DNA of 34,697 nucleotides. Source: Clostridia bacterium (GTDB taxonomy: Bacteria > Bacillota > Peptococcia > Peptococcales > SKKY01). The stretch is from positions 1-34,697 of the forward strand of contig SKKY01000159.1 in NCBI GenBank assembly GCA_007123515.1. The letters run 5' to 3'. Both the position numbers and the translations under genes were made by a program. How positions within the stretch are numbered: the first letter of the stretch is position 1; each line of letters begins with the position of its first letter. The notes under the pieces are model-generated. The model made no database searches, was not told the DNA's origin, and worked only from the letters and a program-made list of their open reading frames with translations. Shown here piece after piece: positions 22,705 through 30,775 of this stretch.

Positions 22705-24156
22705 ATGTTTTATGATATAATTCGTCTTGCGAAAGATTCGCGAAAAGGAGGTGTCCAGGACATACGTACTTTAGTCGAAGAACTTAAAGCAAAGATTGAT
22801 GCAAAAAAGATTGATGCAAAAAAAGTAAACAAAATACATATGATTGCAGCAGCGATGTGTCTGCTTGTAATGATATCTTTTTTCATAATGGGTAGTTCTG
22901 ATCAGGTTTTAGTGGCTGGTGATCAGGGCATTGCAAAAGTAAGTAACCAAAGTGTCTATGAAGAAGCACTGGAAATTTTGAAGGCCGAGCAGGAAGCGGA
23001 GCTTGGAGTTTCGATTGACGAATTGCATTCAGAGATAAGCTTTTCAACAGAAGTTAAATATGCCGGCAAATCGATTTCGGATCCGCGGGAATTAGTTTCA
23101 TTAATTTCTCCTTACGTATCTGGCACGACGAATGCATATGCGTTACAGGTTAATGATGTACAGCGTGTTTTCGTTAAAACAGAAGAAGAAGCTGAAAAGA
23201 TACTTGAAAGCATTAAAGATAAATTCATTGGTGAGAGTGAAGAAGTGGTAGCTTATGAATTTAGAGAAAACGTGGAAGTCGTTCAAGTGGCGGTTGCTGC
23301 AACAAAAATAATGGAGACAGAAGAAGCCAAAAACTTTATCTTAACAGGTACTGATAAAATAGAAGTCTACAAAGTTGCAAAAGGTGATACCCTTTCAACG
23401 ATTGCTCAGAAACAGGGAGTGGGGTTAAGCACATTACGTGAGGCAAACCCTCAGTTAAAAGGAGATTTGCTGTCTATCGGACAGGAATTAAAGCTTGTAA
23501 AATTAGAGCCTGTATTGCATGTTATGGTGACAAAAGAAGTAAAGGTAGAACAACAAATTCCATTTTCTACCAGAACCATTAATACCAATAATTTATATAC
23601 CGGGCAGACTCGGGTTCAGAAAGCCGGTACTAGAGGGCTTAAAGAAGTAACCTATAAAGTGGTGTCGGAAAATGGGCGTGAGCTTAATAGGGAAGAACTT
23701 GGTGCAGTTGTTTTACAGGAACCATCTGTACAGGAAGTATTAAGAGGAACCAAGCAAATGACCGCATCTCGTGGAGGCGGTGATGGTCAGTTAGGCTGGC
23801 CATTAAGAGGTAACATCACTTCCAGATACGGCCCAAGAGGTGGAGGTTTCCATACAGGGATTGATATTGGCGCTTCAAGAGGAACACCCACCTATTCTGC
23901 AGGAAATGGGACTGTCATCTTTGCCGGATGGGGTTCAGGCGGCTATGGCAACCTGGTGATCATTGATCATGGAAACGGATTAACAACCAAATATGCACAT
24001 CTTGCATCGATTAATGTAAAGATGGCACAAAACGTTTCAAGAGGCGCTGTTGTCGGAACAGTGGGGACGACAGGCAGGAGCACCGGGCCTCACCTTCATT
24101 TCGAAACGAATGTAAACGGACGTCATGTTAATCCAACAAGGTATCTTGGCAATTAA
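22705..24156 (+). CDS. LysM-G5-M23 cell-wall metallopeptidase
   Basis: A 483-residue wall hydrolase with a cytoplasmic basic N-terminus, one transmembrane anchor (about 46-63), a LysM peptidoglycan-binding domain (about 219-262, KVAKGDTLSTIAQKQG), a G5 domain (about 270-348) and an M23 peptidase (about 362-481). The zinc motifs HTGID and HLHFE are intact. A 15-base tandem duplication gives KIDAKKIDAKK near residue 30. The start is debatable: ATG 22705 follows the scfB stop by one base and could be coupled, but it has a poor ribosome-binding site. A TGATATAAT extended -10 lies at 22713-22721 and a strong AAAGGAGGTG at 22744-22753, after which only an in-frame ATA (22762) is suitably spaced. 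Confidence 0.88.
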   Translation: MFYDIIRLAKDSRKGGVQDIRTLVEELKAKIDAKKIDAKKVNKIHMIAAAMCLLVMISFFIMGSSDQVLVAGDQGIAKVSNQSVYEEALEILKAEQEAELGVSIDELHSEISFSTEVKYAGKSISDPRELVSLISPYVSGTTNAYALQVNDVQRVFVKTEEEAEKILESIKDKFIGESEEVVAYEFRENVEVVQVAVAATKIMETEEAKNFILTGTDKIEVYKVAKGDTLSTIAQKQGVGLSTLREANPQLKGDLLSIGQELKLVKLEPVLHVMVTKEVKVEQQIPFSTRTINTNNLYTGQTRVQKAGTRGLKEVTYKVVSENGRELNREELGAVVLQEPSVQEVLRGTKQMTASRGGGDGQLGWPLRGNITSRYGPRGGGFHTGIDIGASRGTPTYSAGNGTVIFAGWGSGGYGNLVIIDHGNGLTTKYAHLASINVKMAQNVSRGAVVGTVGTTGRSTGPHLHFETNVNGRHVNPTRYLGN

Positions 24157-24167
24157 CAAAAATTATC

Positions 24168-24199
24168 AACCACAGGTTAAAATAGCCTGTGGTTTTTTT
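24168..24199 (+). terminator. Rho-independent terminator after the LysM-G5-M23 gene
   Basis: AACCACAGG (24168-24176) pairs with CCTGTGGTT (24186-24194), followed by T residues to 24199. Confidence 0.9.
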
Positions 24200-24231
24200 A
24201 AAGAAAAAATTCAGAATATGAGGTACTTTTG

Positions 24232-26052
24232 ATGAGAATCGTTGTTTCAACATTGCTTGTCTGGACTATTTTTTTTACGATGAGTCTAAATCCAATAATC
24301 TATAACCAGAATCGCGAGGTGCCTATTGCCCGGGAAATAGTCTATGATCTTGTCGTGTATGGTGCAGACCCTGAAGGAATTGCTGCGGCTACAGTTGCCG
24401 GTGAACGAGGGCTCAGTGTATTAGTTATTGAAGAGAGATCCGATATTGGTGGGTTGATGACACTCGGTGGCCTAAACTTTATTGACATGAATTATGATTC
24501 TCAAAGGAACCTGGTAACCCGTGGTATTTTCAAAAGATTTTATGACAATGTAGGCGGAAATGCCTTTGAAATCGATAAGGCCCATGAAGTCTTTAAGACT
24601 TTTTTGCTTGATAGCAAAGCTGATCTGATGCTTAATACGGAAGTAACATACCTTACCCTAGAAAATAAAAGGATTAAGAATATTACGGTTAACCAAAACG
24701 GAGAACTGCACAAGATCGAGGCCTCTTATTTTATTGACGCTTCACCTGATGGTGTGCTAGCAGCCATGGCAGGCGTTCCTTATACGCTGTTTGGAGAAGA
24801 CATCCGAAAGCCTGACCGCCTGATGGGAGTGACACTTGTTTTTGCTCTTGATCAGGTTAACTGGAACCATGTTTTTGTGCATCTGAATACTAATCGTATT
24901 CAGGGGATCATAGCTAATGATGAACGAAAAATCTATGGAGCAGGATTCAGAACGGCCTGGGGATATCCGGATGAGGGGTATCGATATCAACCAAGGGACG
25001 AACAAATGCGTTTAAGGGGGTTAAATGCTGCCAGACAGAATGACGGAACGGTACTCATCAATGCGCTGCTCATCTTTGATGTCAACCCGCTTGATCCTGT
25101 AAGTAAGGCTCGTGCTTTTGACAGAGCAAAAAAAGAATTAGAACATGTCATTCCCTATATTCAAGAAAATTTTGCGGGCTTTAAAAATGCCCGTTTAGTC
25201 GGAACGGCTGATGATCTCTATGTCAGAGAATCAAGACATTTTTTAACAACCTATGTTCTTAGCATTGATGATGTGCTTGAGAATCGATCTTTTGACGATC
25301 AAATTGCGATAGGCAGTTATCCTGTTGACATTCAGCCTTCACAACCCGGAGACTGGGGAACCATTGTTGGGGACCCTGATAAGTACGGGATTCCTTATCG
25401 GTGTTTGCTTCCTGAAGATTTTGAAAATTTACTTCTGGCAGGTAAACACGCCGGATACTCTTCTTTAGCCGCAGGAAGTGCGAGAGTGATTCCGATTGGT
25501 ATGGTAACTGCTGAAGCAGCAGCTCTGGCAACAGTTTTAGCTGTTGAAAAAAATACTTCATTCCCGGAAATTGCAAATAATGATAATTATTTTTCTTTGC
25601 TTCAGGAGCAGATCATTGCTAACGATGGCTTTATTGAGACGTTTATCATTGAAAATCCTCTGGAAAGGTACACAGGATATGAACATATGAAAAACTTGCG
25701 TCGGATGGGCTTGGTTTTTGGGAGGTACCAAAACGAATACCATTTTGATCAGATTATTGATAAATGGACGTTTGACCGTATTTTCAGGGGTCTTTTGGAA
25801 TATCATAACAGAGCAGAAGATTTTGTAAGAATCGATCAATACCCGAATTATGGCAGCATTGCTAGACTTGTTTACCAGGTGGAACATGGATACGTTCCGG
25901 ACATACAAGACGCATATGATTTTGGCCTGGAACAAAAATTATTCAGAAATCTCGATTATTGGACAACAGAAAGAATCAATGCTCATCCGAATGTGGAAGA
26001 AATTTACATCTTTTTAAGCAATTTTAATGATTATTTATCAAAAAAGGATTAG
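24232..26052 (+). CDS. FAD-dependent oxidoreductase (FAD_oxidored family) with N-terminal membrane anchor
   Basis: A 606-residue flavoprotein. The first 20 residues are hydrophobic (VVSTLLVWTIFFTMSLNPII) and look like an uncleaved signal anchor or signal peptide. An FAD-binding Rossmann motif follows at about 40-70 (VVYGADPEGIAAATVAGERG, then VLVIEE), with IGGLMTLGG next, typical of the FAD_oxidored (PF12831) family. YFIDASPDG and the late LLLAGKHAGYSSLAAGSARV segment are further family features. The substrate is unknown; if exported, it acts outside the membrane. ATG 24232 is favoured over TTG 24229 by spacing from GAGG (24220-24223). trxB follows by 46 bases, so the two are probably cotranscribed. 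Confidence 0.8.
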   Translation: MRIVVSTLLVWTIFFTMSLNPIIYNQNREVPIAREIVYDLVVYGADPEGIAAATVAGERGLSVLVIEERSDIGGLMTLGGLNFIDMNYDSQRNLVTRGIFKRFYDNVGGNAFEIDKAHEVFKTFLLDSKADLMLNTEVTYLTLENKRIKNITVNQNGELHKIEASYFIDASPDGVLAAMAGVPYTLFGEDIRKPDRLMGVTLVFALDQVNWNHVFVHLNTNRIQGIIANDERKIYGAGFRTAWGYPDEGYRYQPRDEQMRLRGLNAARQNDGTVLINALLIFDVNPLDPVSKARAFDRAKKELEHVIPYIQENFAGFKNARLVGTADDLYVRESRHFLTTYVLSIDDVLENRSFDDQIAIGSYPVDIQPSQPGDWGTIVGDPDKYGIPYRCLLPEDFENLLLAGKHAGYSSLAAGSARVIPIGMVTAEAAALATVLAVEKNTSFPEIANNDNYFSLLQEQIIANDGFIETFIIENPLERYTGYEHMKNLRRMGLVFGRYQNEYHFDQIIDKWTFDRIFRGLLEYHNRAEDFVRIDQYPNYGSIARLVYQVEHGYVPDIQDAYDFGLEQKLFRNLDYWTTERINAHPNVEEIYIFLSNFNDYLSKKD

Positions 26053-26098
26053 AATAGAAGGAGAACCAAGCAATACGTTAAGAAAAGGTGTGTGAAAA

Positions 26099-27025
26099 AT
26101 GATTTATGACGTGATAATTATTGGTGCCGGACCAGCTGGAATGACCAGTGCCATTTATACAAAAAGAAGTGGACTTAATGTCCTGGTAATTGAACAGGGC
26201 ATGCCGGGAGGACAGGCCGCAACCACGCATGCTATTGAAAATTATCCAGGGTTTAAGGAGCCGATTTCAGGACCGGACTTAATGTTGAATTTTTTTGAAC
26301 AGATGATGAGTTTTGGTGTAGAAATGGTGACAAAGCGTGTTGAAAAAATCAACATTTCAGAACCGGTGAAAGAGGTTGTGACATCGGATGCCACATATCA
26401 GGCAAAAGCGTTAATTCTTGCCTCCGGAGCTCAGCCGAGATTACTAGGTGCTGAGGGAGAGGGCAAGTACCGTGGTAAAGGAGTTTCGTACTGTGCTACT
26501 TGTGATGGTTTTTTCTTTAAAGATAAAGATGTGGTGGTTGTCGGTGGTGGCGATTCGGCTCTGGAGGAGTCGCTATATCTAAGCAAGATCTGTAAATCGG
26601 TTACGATCATCCATCGACGCGAAACCTTCCGTGGTGCTAAAATTTTGCAGGATAGGGTCTATGCTGCTGAAAACATTACAGTTATGATGGATTACATGGT
26701 TGAAGAAATTGCCGGAACAGAAGATAAGGTGACGGCGTTGCAGATTAAGCATGTAAATACAGAGGAAGCTTCTTCTCTTGCTACAGATGGTGTCTTTATC
26801 TTTGTTGGATATTTACCTAATGCCGACTATATAGTACCGGAAAACGGTTTGCTTCAAGATGGCCTGGGGTACATCGGAACAGATGAAACTTTGATGACAG
26901 ATCAGCCCGGTGTTTTTGTTGCAGGTGATTTGCGTGTGAAAACACTGCGACAGGTAACCACAGCTGTTGGCGACGGTGCTCTTGTTAATGTGGCTGTTGA
27001 ACGTTATTTATCGGAGGTGAACTAA
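26099..27025 (+). CDS. trxB: Thioredoxin reductase
   Basis: A 308-residue low-molecular-weight thioredoxin reductase. FAD motif IIGAGPAGMTSAIY (8-21), the redox-active C132-A-T-C135 (SYCATCDG), the NAD(P)H-binding GGGDSALEESLYL, the HRRETFRG segment that favours NADPH, and the C-terminal VAGDLRVKTLRQVTTAVGDG are all present. It transfers electrons to thioredoxin; in clostridia related enzymes sometimes use ferredoxin, but the HRRE motif argues for NADPH here. No thioredoxin gene is adjacent. A small membrane-peptide gene follows by one base. Confidence 0.93.
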   Translation: MIYDVIIIGAGPAGMTSAIYTKRSGLNVLVIEQGMPGGQAATTHAIENYPGFKEPISGPDLMLNFFEQMMSFGVEMVTKRVEKINISEPVKEVVTSDATYQAKALILASGAQPRLLGAEGEGKYRGKGVSYCATCDGFFFKDKDVVVVGGGDSALEESLYLSKICKSVTIIHRRETFRGAKILQDRVYAAENITVMMDYMVEEIAGTEDKVTALQIKHVNTEEASSLATDGVFIFVGYLPNADYIVPENGLLQDGLGYIGTDETLMTDQPGVFVAGDLRVKTLRQVTTAVGDGALVNVAVERYLSEVN

Positions 27026-27026
27026 G

Positions 27027-27143
27027 ATGGGAATAAGAAATCGTTCTAAAGGTCAGCGGATTTTTCTGATCACCTTAGTTGTGATATTATGCATCGGTTT
27101 AATACTACCTTCGTTTGCTGCTTTGCTGGCAGCGATTGTATAG
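27027..27143 (+). CDS. Small single-span membrane peptide (38 aa)
   Basis: ATG 27027 is preceded by CGGAGGTGAACTAAG, a very good ribosome-binding site inside the end of trxB. The 38-residue product has a basic N-terminus (MGIRNRSKGQR) and one hydrophobic helix (about 12-38). Size and topology recall small clostridial membrane proteins such as DUF4044 or Prli42, but I do not recognise a firm family. It lies between trxB and the MBL gene (12-base gap), so it is part of that operon. The ribosome-binding site and the operon spacing are the main evidence that it is real. Confidence 0.7.
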   Translation: MGIRNRSKGQRIFLITLVVILCIGLILPSFAALLAAIV

Positions 27144-27155
27144 AAAGAGGAATCC

Positions 27156-27947
27156 ATGAAATTTTGTTCAATTGCAAGCGGATCAAGCGGAAATTGTTAC
27201 TATCTTGAAATAGAAGAGCAGAAATATTTGGTAGATGCCGGTATTTCTTTTAAAAGAATTAGAGAAGGCCTGGCGGGTATTAACGTAGACATTGCGGATA
27301 TCGCCGGGCTCTTTGTTACGCATGAACATACAGACCATGTCAGTGCCCTGCCGATGATCTTAAAAAAAACACAGATCCCGATTTTTTCTTCAACGGGAAC
27401 GTTAAGGGCCCTGCAGGGAAAATTTGAAGGACTTAGTACAACCAGACTTCATGATCTGTCAGTTGTTAATCCATTAGTAAGTGGTGATACGATGGTGACG
27501 TCCTTTAATGTCTACCACGATGCAGCCAATCCGATTGGTTTCGTTTTTGAATCAAGGCAAGCGAATAAAAAGGTAGGCATCGTCACAGATACCGGAAAGA
27601 TAGACCCAGAGATAACCGAAAAAATTCATGGGGTGAATCTTTTAGTTGTAGAAGCTAATTATGATGAACATACATTAAAAAATGGAGATTATCCGGCATT
27701 TTTAAAAAGAAGGATATTATCTTCTGATGGACATTTGTCAAATCTGGCAGCCGCTAAAATCCTTCATGATATCTGTCATGAAAGATTATCACATGTTTTT
27801 TTAGGGCACCTTAGTAAAGAAAACAATCTGCCTTTTATAGCGAAAGATGCGGTCTGTCAGTTCTTAGAAGATTTCAGTAAAGAGATTACCTTTGAGCTCG
27901 ACTGTTTATCCAGAAATATGCCAGGAGAACTGATAGTCGTAAAGTGA
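27156..27947 (+). CDS. MBL-fold metallohydrolase, YycJ/WalJ-like
   Basis: A 263-residue metallo-beta-lactamase-fold protein. MKFCSIASGSSGNC at the N-terminus is typical of YycJ. The metal site is visible as THEHTDH (55-61), with later His and Asp residues (YHDAANP, VTDTGK, GHLS). YycJ/WalJ proteins are exonuclease-like hydrolases linked with wall homeostasis and DNA repair in other Firmicutes, where they neighbour the walRK genes; those are not here. It starts with ATG after AAAGAGG and ends the trxB unit. A short hairpin lies just after its stop. Confidence 0.9.
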   Translation: MKFCSIASGSSGNCYYLEIEEQKYLVDAGISFKRIREGLAGINVDIADIAGLFVTHEHTDHVSALPMILKKTQIPIFSSTGTLRALQGKFEGLSTTRLHDLSVVNPLVSGDTMVTSFNVYHDAANPIGFVFESRQANKKVGIVTDTGKIDPEITEKIHGVNLLVVEANYDEHTLKNGDYPAFLKRRILSSDGHLSNLAAAKILHDICHERLSHVFLGHLSKENNLPFIAKDAVCQFLEDFSKEITFELDCLSRNMPGELIVVK

Positions 27948-27950
27948 CAT

Positions 27951-27977
27951 ACCCCCACCACTTATAGAAGTGGGGGC
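27951..27977 (+). repeat. C-rich/G-rich hairpin, IS200/IS605-end-like or terminator
   Basis: CCCCCAC (27952-27958) pairs with GTGGGGG (27970-27976) around CACTTATAGAA. No T run follows directly, which is weak for a terminator. The shape and sequence recall hairpins at the ends of IS200/IS605-type elements in clostridia. No transposase is attached. Confidence 0.5.
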
Positions 27978-28057
27978 TTCTTGTTTCAATGACTACCGCC
28001 TCATTAGCTGCTGAAATAAAAAAAGTTGGAAAATGTATTTAAAAAACAAAAAAAGCA

Positions 28058-28085
28058 TTGACAAACAGGATAAACAGCGTATAAT
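28058..28085 (+). promoter_or_regulatory. Promoter for the GNAT gene
   Basis: Perfect TTGACA (28058-28063) and perfect TATAAT (28080-28085) with a 16-base spacer, about 48 bases upstream of the ATG. Confidence 0.8.
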
Positions 28086-28132
28086 ATTCATTATTATTCA
28101 TGTTGTTGAATATTTATTCAGGAGTGTTGTTT

Positions 28133-28660
28133 ATGCTTTATTCAGTAAGACATGCAACGGAAAAAGATGTTCCGTTTATTACAGAAATTTTCAATCAGGG
28201 TATTGAAGACGGAGTTGCCACGTTGGAAACCAGAGTTCAGAAAGATGAAGACATTCATAATTGGCTCACTAACAGAGATCCAAGATATGTTGTTATCGTG
28301 GTGCTTAATAATATAAATGAAATCTGCGGATATGCTTCGTTAAATAAATTTAACTTTAAAAGTGCTTATACAGGAGTAGCTGATATTTCCATTTATATAA
28401 AAAGATCTTCAAGAGGACAGGGTGTTGGCAAAATACTCTTAGACGGTTTATATGAAGCGGCAAAAAAAGAAGGTTTCTACAAGTTGGTTCTTAATGTTAT
28501 CAGCAAAAACAAAGCAGCGATTAAGTTTTATGAAAAGATGGGTTATTCCTATGTCGGAGTCTATAAAAATCAGGGAATGCTTCATGGTGAGTGGGTCGAT
28601 ATGATGATTATGGAGAAATTTTTAGCCGAAGGACTTAGCGACCAGGAATGTGCAGGATAA
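28133..28660 (+). CDS. GNAT N-acetyltransferase, PAT/ArsN1-like
   Basis: A 175-residue GNAT protein. The acetyl-CoA loop is RSSRGQGVGKILL (about 97-109), and the C-terminal part reads FYEKMGYSYVGVYKNQGMLHGEWVDMMIMEKFL. That ending and the early FNQGIEDGVATLET match the group of phosphinothricin/arsinothricin and methionine-analogue acetyltransferases, which detoxify amino-acid-like compounds. The exact substrate is not certain. ATG 28133 follows AGGAGTG (28120-28126); in-frame codons upstream lie against or before the -10 region. Monocistronic: its own promoter upstream and a palindromic hairpin downstream. Confidence 0.85.
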   Translation: MLYSVRHATEKDVPFITEIFNQGIEDGVATLETRVQKDEDIHNWLTNRDPRYVVIVVLNNINEICGYASLNKFNFKSAYTGVADISIYIKRSSRGQGVGKILLDGLYEAAKKEGFYKLVLNVISKNKAAIKFYEKMGYSYVGVYKNQGMLHGEWVDMMIMEKFLAEGLSDQECAG

Positions 28661-28685
28661 TTTAAATAAATAAGATAAAGAGAGC

Positions 28686-28742
28686 AAAACCATAAGAGAC
28701 GTTTCTAACCGGTACACTGGTGGGAACGTCTCTTATGGTTTT
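28686..28742 (+). repeat. Diverged member of the REP-like palindrome family, acting as a terminator for the GNAT gene
   Basis: A perfect 18-bp stem pairs 28686-28703 with 28725-28742, and further imperfect pairing continues inward. The order GACGTTTC ... GGTA ... GGGAACGTC follows the two long palindromes at 21245 and 33972, but the arms have drifted and the outer bases differ. A TTTATTT run follows, so it can terminate transcription 26 bases after the GNAT stop. Confidence 0.6.
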
Positions 28743-28957
28743 TATTTATAGCGATATTTGGACGAATGCGGTTATAAAAGGCTTTAAGGATTGACAATCC
28801 CACAGCTTTAGTTATCTTGACTAGAAAAGAGGGAGCCTTCTATTTCAAGGGGCTCCCTCTTTATATACATATACACAAAGTATAAACATGTTTAATTTTT
28901 GATGATCTGTGACGCATAAATCAGATACTACGCACATAAGTGTTTTTAAACATTATC
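28743..28957. other. Intergenic space between convergent genes
   Basis: Holds only the strong terminator at 28826-28862 and AT-rich sequence. No open frame with a ribosome-binding site was seen. Confidence 0.6.
28826..28862. terminator. Bidirectional terminator between GNAT and the lipoprotein gene
   Basis: A perfect 12-bp stem, AAAGAGGGAGCC (28826-28837) with GGCTCCCTCTTT (28851-28862), and a 13-base loop. A residues precede it and T residues end it, so it can serve both strands; the lipoprotein gene runs toward it on the minus strand. Confidence 0.85.
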
Positions 28958-30235
28958 TCAAGTTTGAACTGCCGATTTAATTTTCAACTCCTCTGTTTCA
29001 ATACAAAATAACCATTCAATTTTCTCCAATTCGGATTCTTTACTATCTTCCCAGTTAGCGTTAGTAAAAGCAGTTATAAATTTAAGGGTACTCCCATCAT
29101 CTGACCAGGACATATCTTTGTATTTCAGCATAGGTTCTCGAGAGTGAAGTATATTAAAACCTTCCTGTTCTAAAACGGTATTCAGCTTTTCCACATCAAG
29201 GGTAACCACATTTTCCTTTTGTTTTAGGTTATCTATATGCAACCAACTTCTTGGGCCATCTTCAGTAGAGATATAGGCAATATTTTCTTCGTCAGGAGAC
29301 CATTTTTTCTCCATTGCTAAGTCTCCCCACCCAATATTGGTAAAATTAACTTCATTATCGTTTAAGTCAATTATACCAAAAGCACCTATACGGAAAGGAC
29401 AAGCACCATAATTGTCTAAATCAAAAGCAATTTTATCTTCTGTAGGGGATATTTTCATAGCTCCAATGCCGTTAAAATAGTGAGGGGTTGGTGCTTCAGG
29501 ATTATCACCTAAGTATCCTTCTACTCCCTGGTACTCTAAAATAGTAGAACAAATAATTTTGCTCCAGTCTTCTTCCAAAACACTATACAGGTCCTCAATA
29601 CTAAATAATCTCTTGCCGTTATAGTACCACTTGATATTGGCCTTCTCCAGTCGCTCTGATAATTCAGGGGCTTTTTCATCAAGCTGACGAATGATGATCG
29701 TCTCTTCTAATTCGACCAATTCTTCTTCCACAACTAAGCGGTTAAAAGCCTTTATTGGAGGGCCCCGTCTTTCCCTCTCCAACTCCTTTCCCAGGTCCAA
29801 GATTCCTCCATCAATTTTGTCTTCTTCTCCTTTAACCAGTATCTGTTCCAGCTCTTCTGGTATATCACGGTCAAGCTCATGCTCGGCTGTTTGCTCCTCA
29901 AAAACAGCCATTAGATTTTTATCTTCAATTATTTCCAGCTTATGTCTTTTATCTGTGCTTAACTGATCCCCTTCTTTTTCCCATGCAACAAACTCGTAGC
30001 CTTCTTTGGGAGTGGCTTCTACTGTTATCTCTTCCCCTTCTTCATAAATGCCTTCTCCTATTATTTCGCCAACATCCTCAGGATCAGCTTGTACCTCTAC
30101 TTTGTATTCATTTACTTCATCTTGTTTATCCTGCTCATCCTCTGCTTTTTCCTCTGAAGCACATCCTGTAATAAAAATTGTTAAAGCTGTTAAGCTTATT
30201 ACTATCACTAAATAAGCTGATTTTCTTACTGGCAC
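28958..30235 (-). CDS. Lipoprotein with InlB-type B-repeat and a beta-propeller-like C-terminal region
   Basis: A 425-residue predicted lipoprotein. The signal peptide ends in FITGC, with C25 as the lipidated residue. A Glu/Lys/Asp-rich linker follows, then a B-repeat of the InlB/Flg_new type (about 44-115: EGEEITVEATPKEGYEFVAWE, then NLMAVFEE). The remainder (about 240-425) has short repeats such as MKISPTEDKIAFDL, KKWSPDEENIAYIS and MSWSDDGSTLKFIT, which look like TolB/WD40-type propeller blades. The function is unknown, perhaps ligand binding on the outer membrane face. GTG start after GAGAGGTGG. It is isolated between a terminator and transposon remnants, so lateral arrival is plausible. 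Confidence 0.75.
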   Translation of the reverse strand: MPVRKSAYLVIVISLTALTIFITGCASEEKAEDEQDKQDEVNEYKVEVQADPEDVGEIIGEGIYEEGEEITVEATPKEGYEFVAWEKEGDQLSTDKRHKLEIIEDKNLMAVFEEQTAEHELDRDIPEELEQILVKGEEDKIDGGILDLGKELERERRGPPIKAFNRLVVEEELVELEETIIIRQLDEKAPELSERLEKANIKWYYNGKRLFSIEDLYSVLEEDWSKIICSTILEYQGVEGYLGDNPEAPTPHYFNGIGAMKISPTEDKIAFDLDNYGACPFRIGAFGIIDLNDNEVNFTNIGWGDLAMEKKWSPDEENIAYISTEDGPRSWLHIDNLKQKENVVTLDVEKLNTVLEQEGFNILHSREPMLKYKDMSWSDDGSTLKFITAFTNANWEDSKESELEKIEWLFCIETEELKIKSAVQT

Positions 30236-30321
30236 TTTACCACCTCTCTCTAATAAATTTTAAAATGATATGTCCTGTTGAAGAGGAACATAATATATCA
30301 AATGCGTATTAAATGGGTTCT

Positions 30322-30351
30322 TTTTAAAAGCATTCTTCCCTGCTTTTAAAA
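30322..30351. repeat. 11-bp perfect inverted repeat downstream of tnpC
   Basis: TTTTAAAAGCA (30322-30332) and TGCTTTTAAAA (30341-30351) are exact reverse complements around an 8-base spacer. On the minus strand it lies just after the tnpC stop. No T run follows in that direction, so it may be an element end or a weak terminator. Confidence 0.45.
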
Positions 30352-30356
30352 TCAAA

Positions 30357-30740
30357 TTAAGTTAGTGAATCGTAAAATTTGCCACGCAACTTTTGCAGCT
30401 CTTCTTTAAGACGTTTATTCTCATCTTCTAGTTCTTTTATCTTTTTATTTTTTGCAGCAATTACAGCATCCTTGCTGGCATCAGTCATTTCTCTTTTAAC
30501 CTGCCTAGCAGAAGGAAGCCCTTCCTGCTGTTTCCGCAAATTTTCGATACGCTGACGAATTTCCTGGTTGGTGTAGAGATAAGCTTTGCTTACACTAGCT
30601 TCTTCGGCTACACTGTTAAAATTGATTCTATCTTTGTTCTTGACCAGGCGCTGGATGGCTTCATCAACTTTTTTGGCAGTTTGGGCTTTTCTGTGTTCGG
30701 CATGTCTTTTTAGACCTTCTGTGTTACGCTTGTGGGACAT
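30357..30740 (-). CDS. TnpC-like protein of a Tn554-type transposon (DUF6262)
   Basis: A 127-residue basic, coiled-coil protein. The N-terminal HTH-like half (NTEGLKRHAEHRKAQTAKK, then NFNSVAEEASVSKAYLY) and the C-terminal Lys/Glu heptads (KNKKIKELEDENKRLKEELQKL) match the small TnpC proteins of Tn554-family transposons, which support transposition by the TnpA and TnpB tyrosine recombinases. ATG 30740 follows GGAGAGGAG at a good distance; an in-frame TTG at 30758 overlaps the site and is rejected. It lies 35 bases after the broken tnpA; tnpB is missing. Confidence 0.8.
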   Translation of the reverse strand: MSHKRNTEGLKRHAEHRKAQTAKKVDEAIQRLVKNKDRINFNSVAEEASVSKAYLYTNQEIRQRIENLRKQQEGLPSARQVKREMTDASKDAVIAAKNKKIKELEDENKRLKEELQKLRGKFYDSLT

Positions 30741-30775
30741 TTTGACGCTCCTCTCCAACGTACTCCCTTCTTTTT

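Noticed and set aside
22785..22822. 15-base tandem duplication as a possible phase-variable repeat
   Set aside because: Only two copies, in frame, and the unit is a multiple of three, so no switching is expected.
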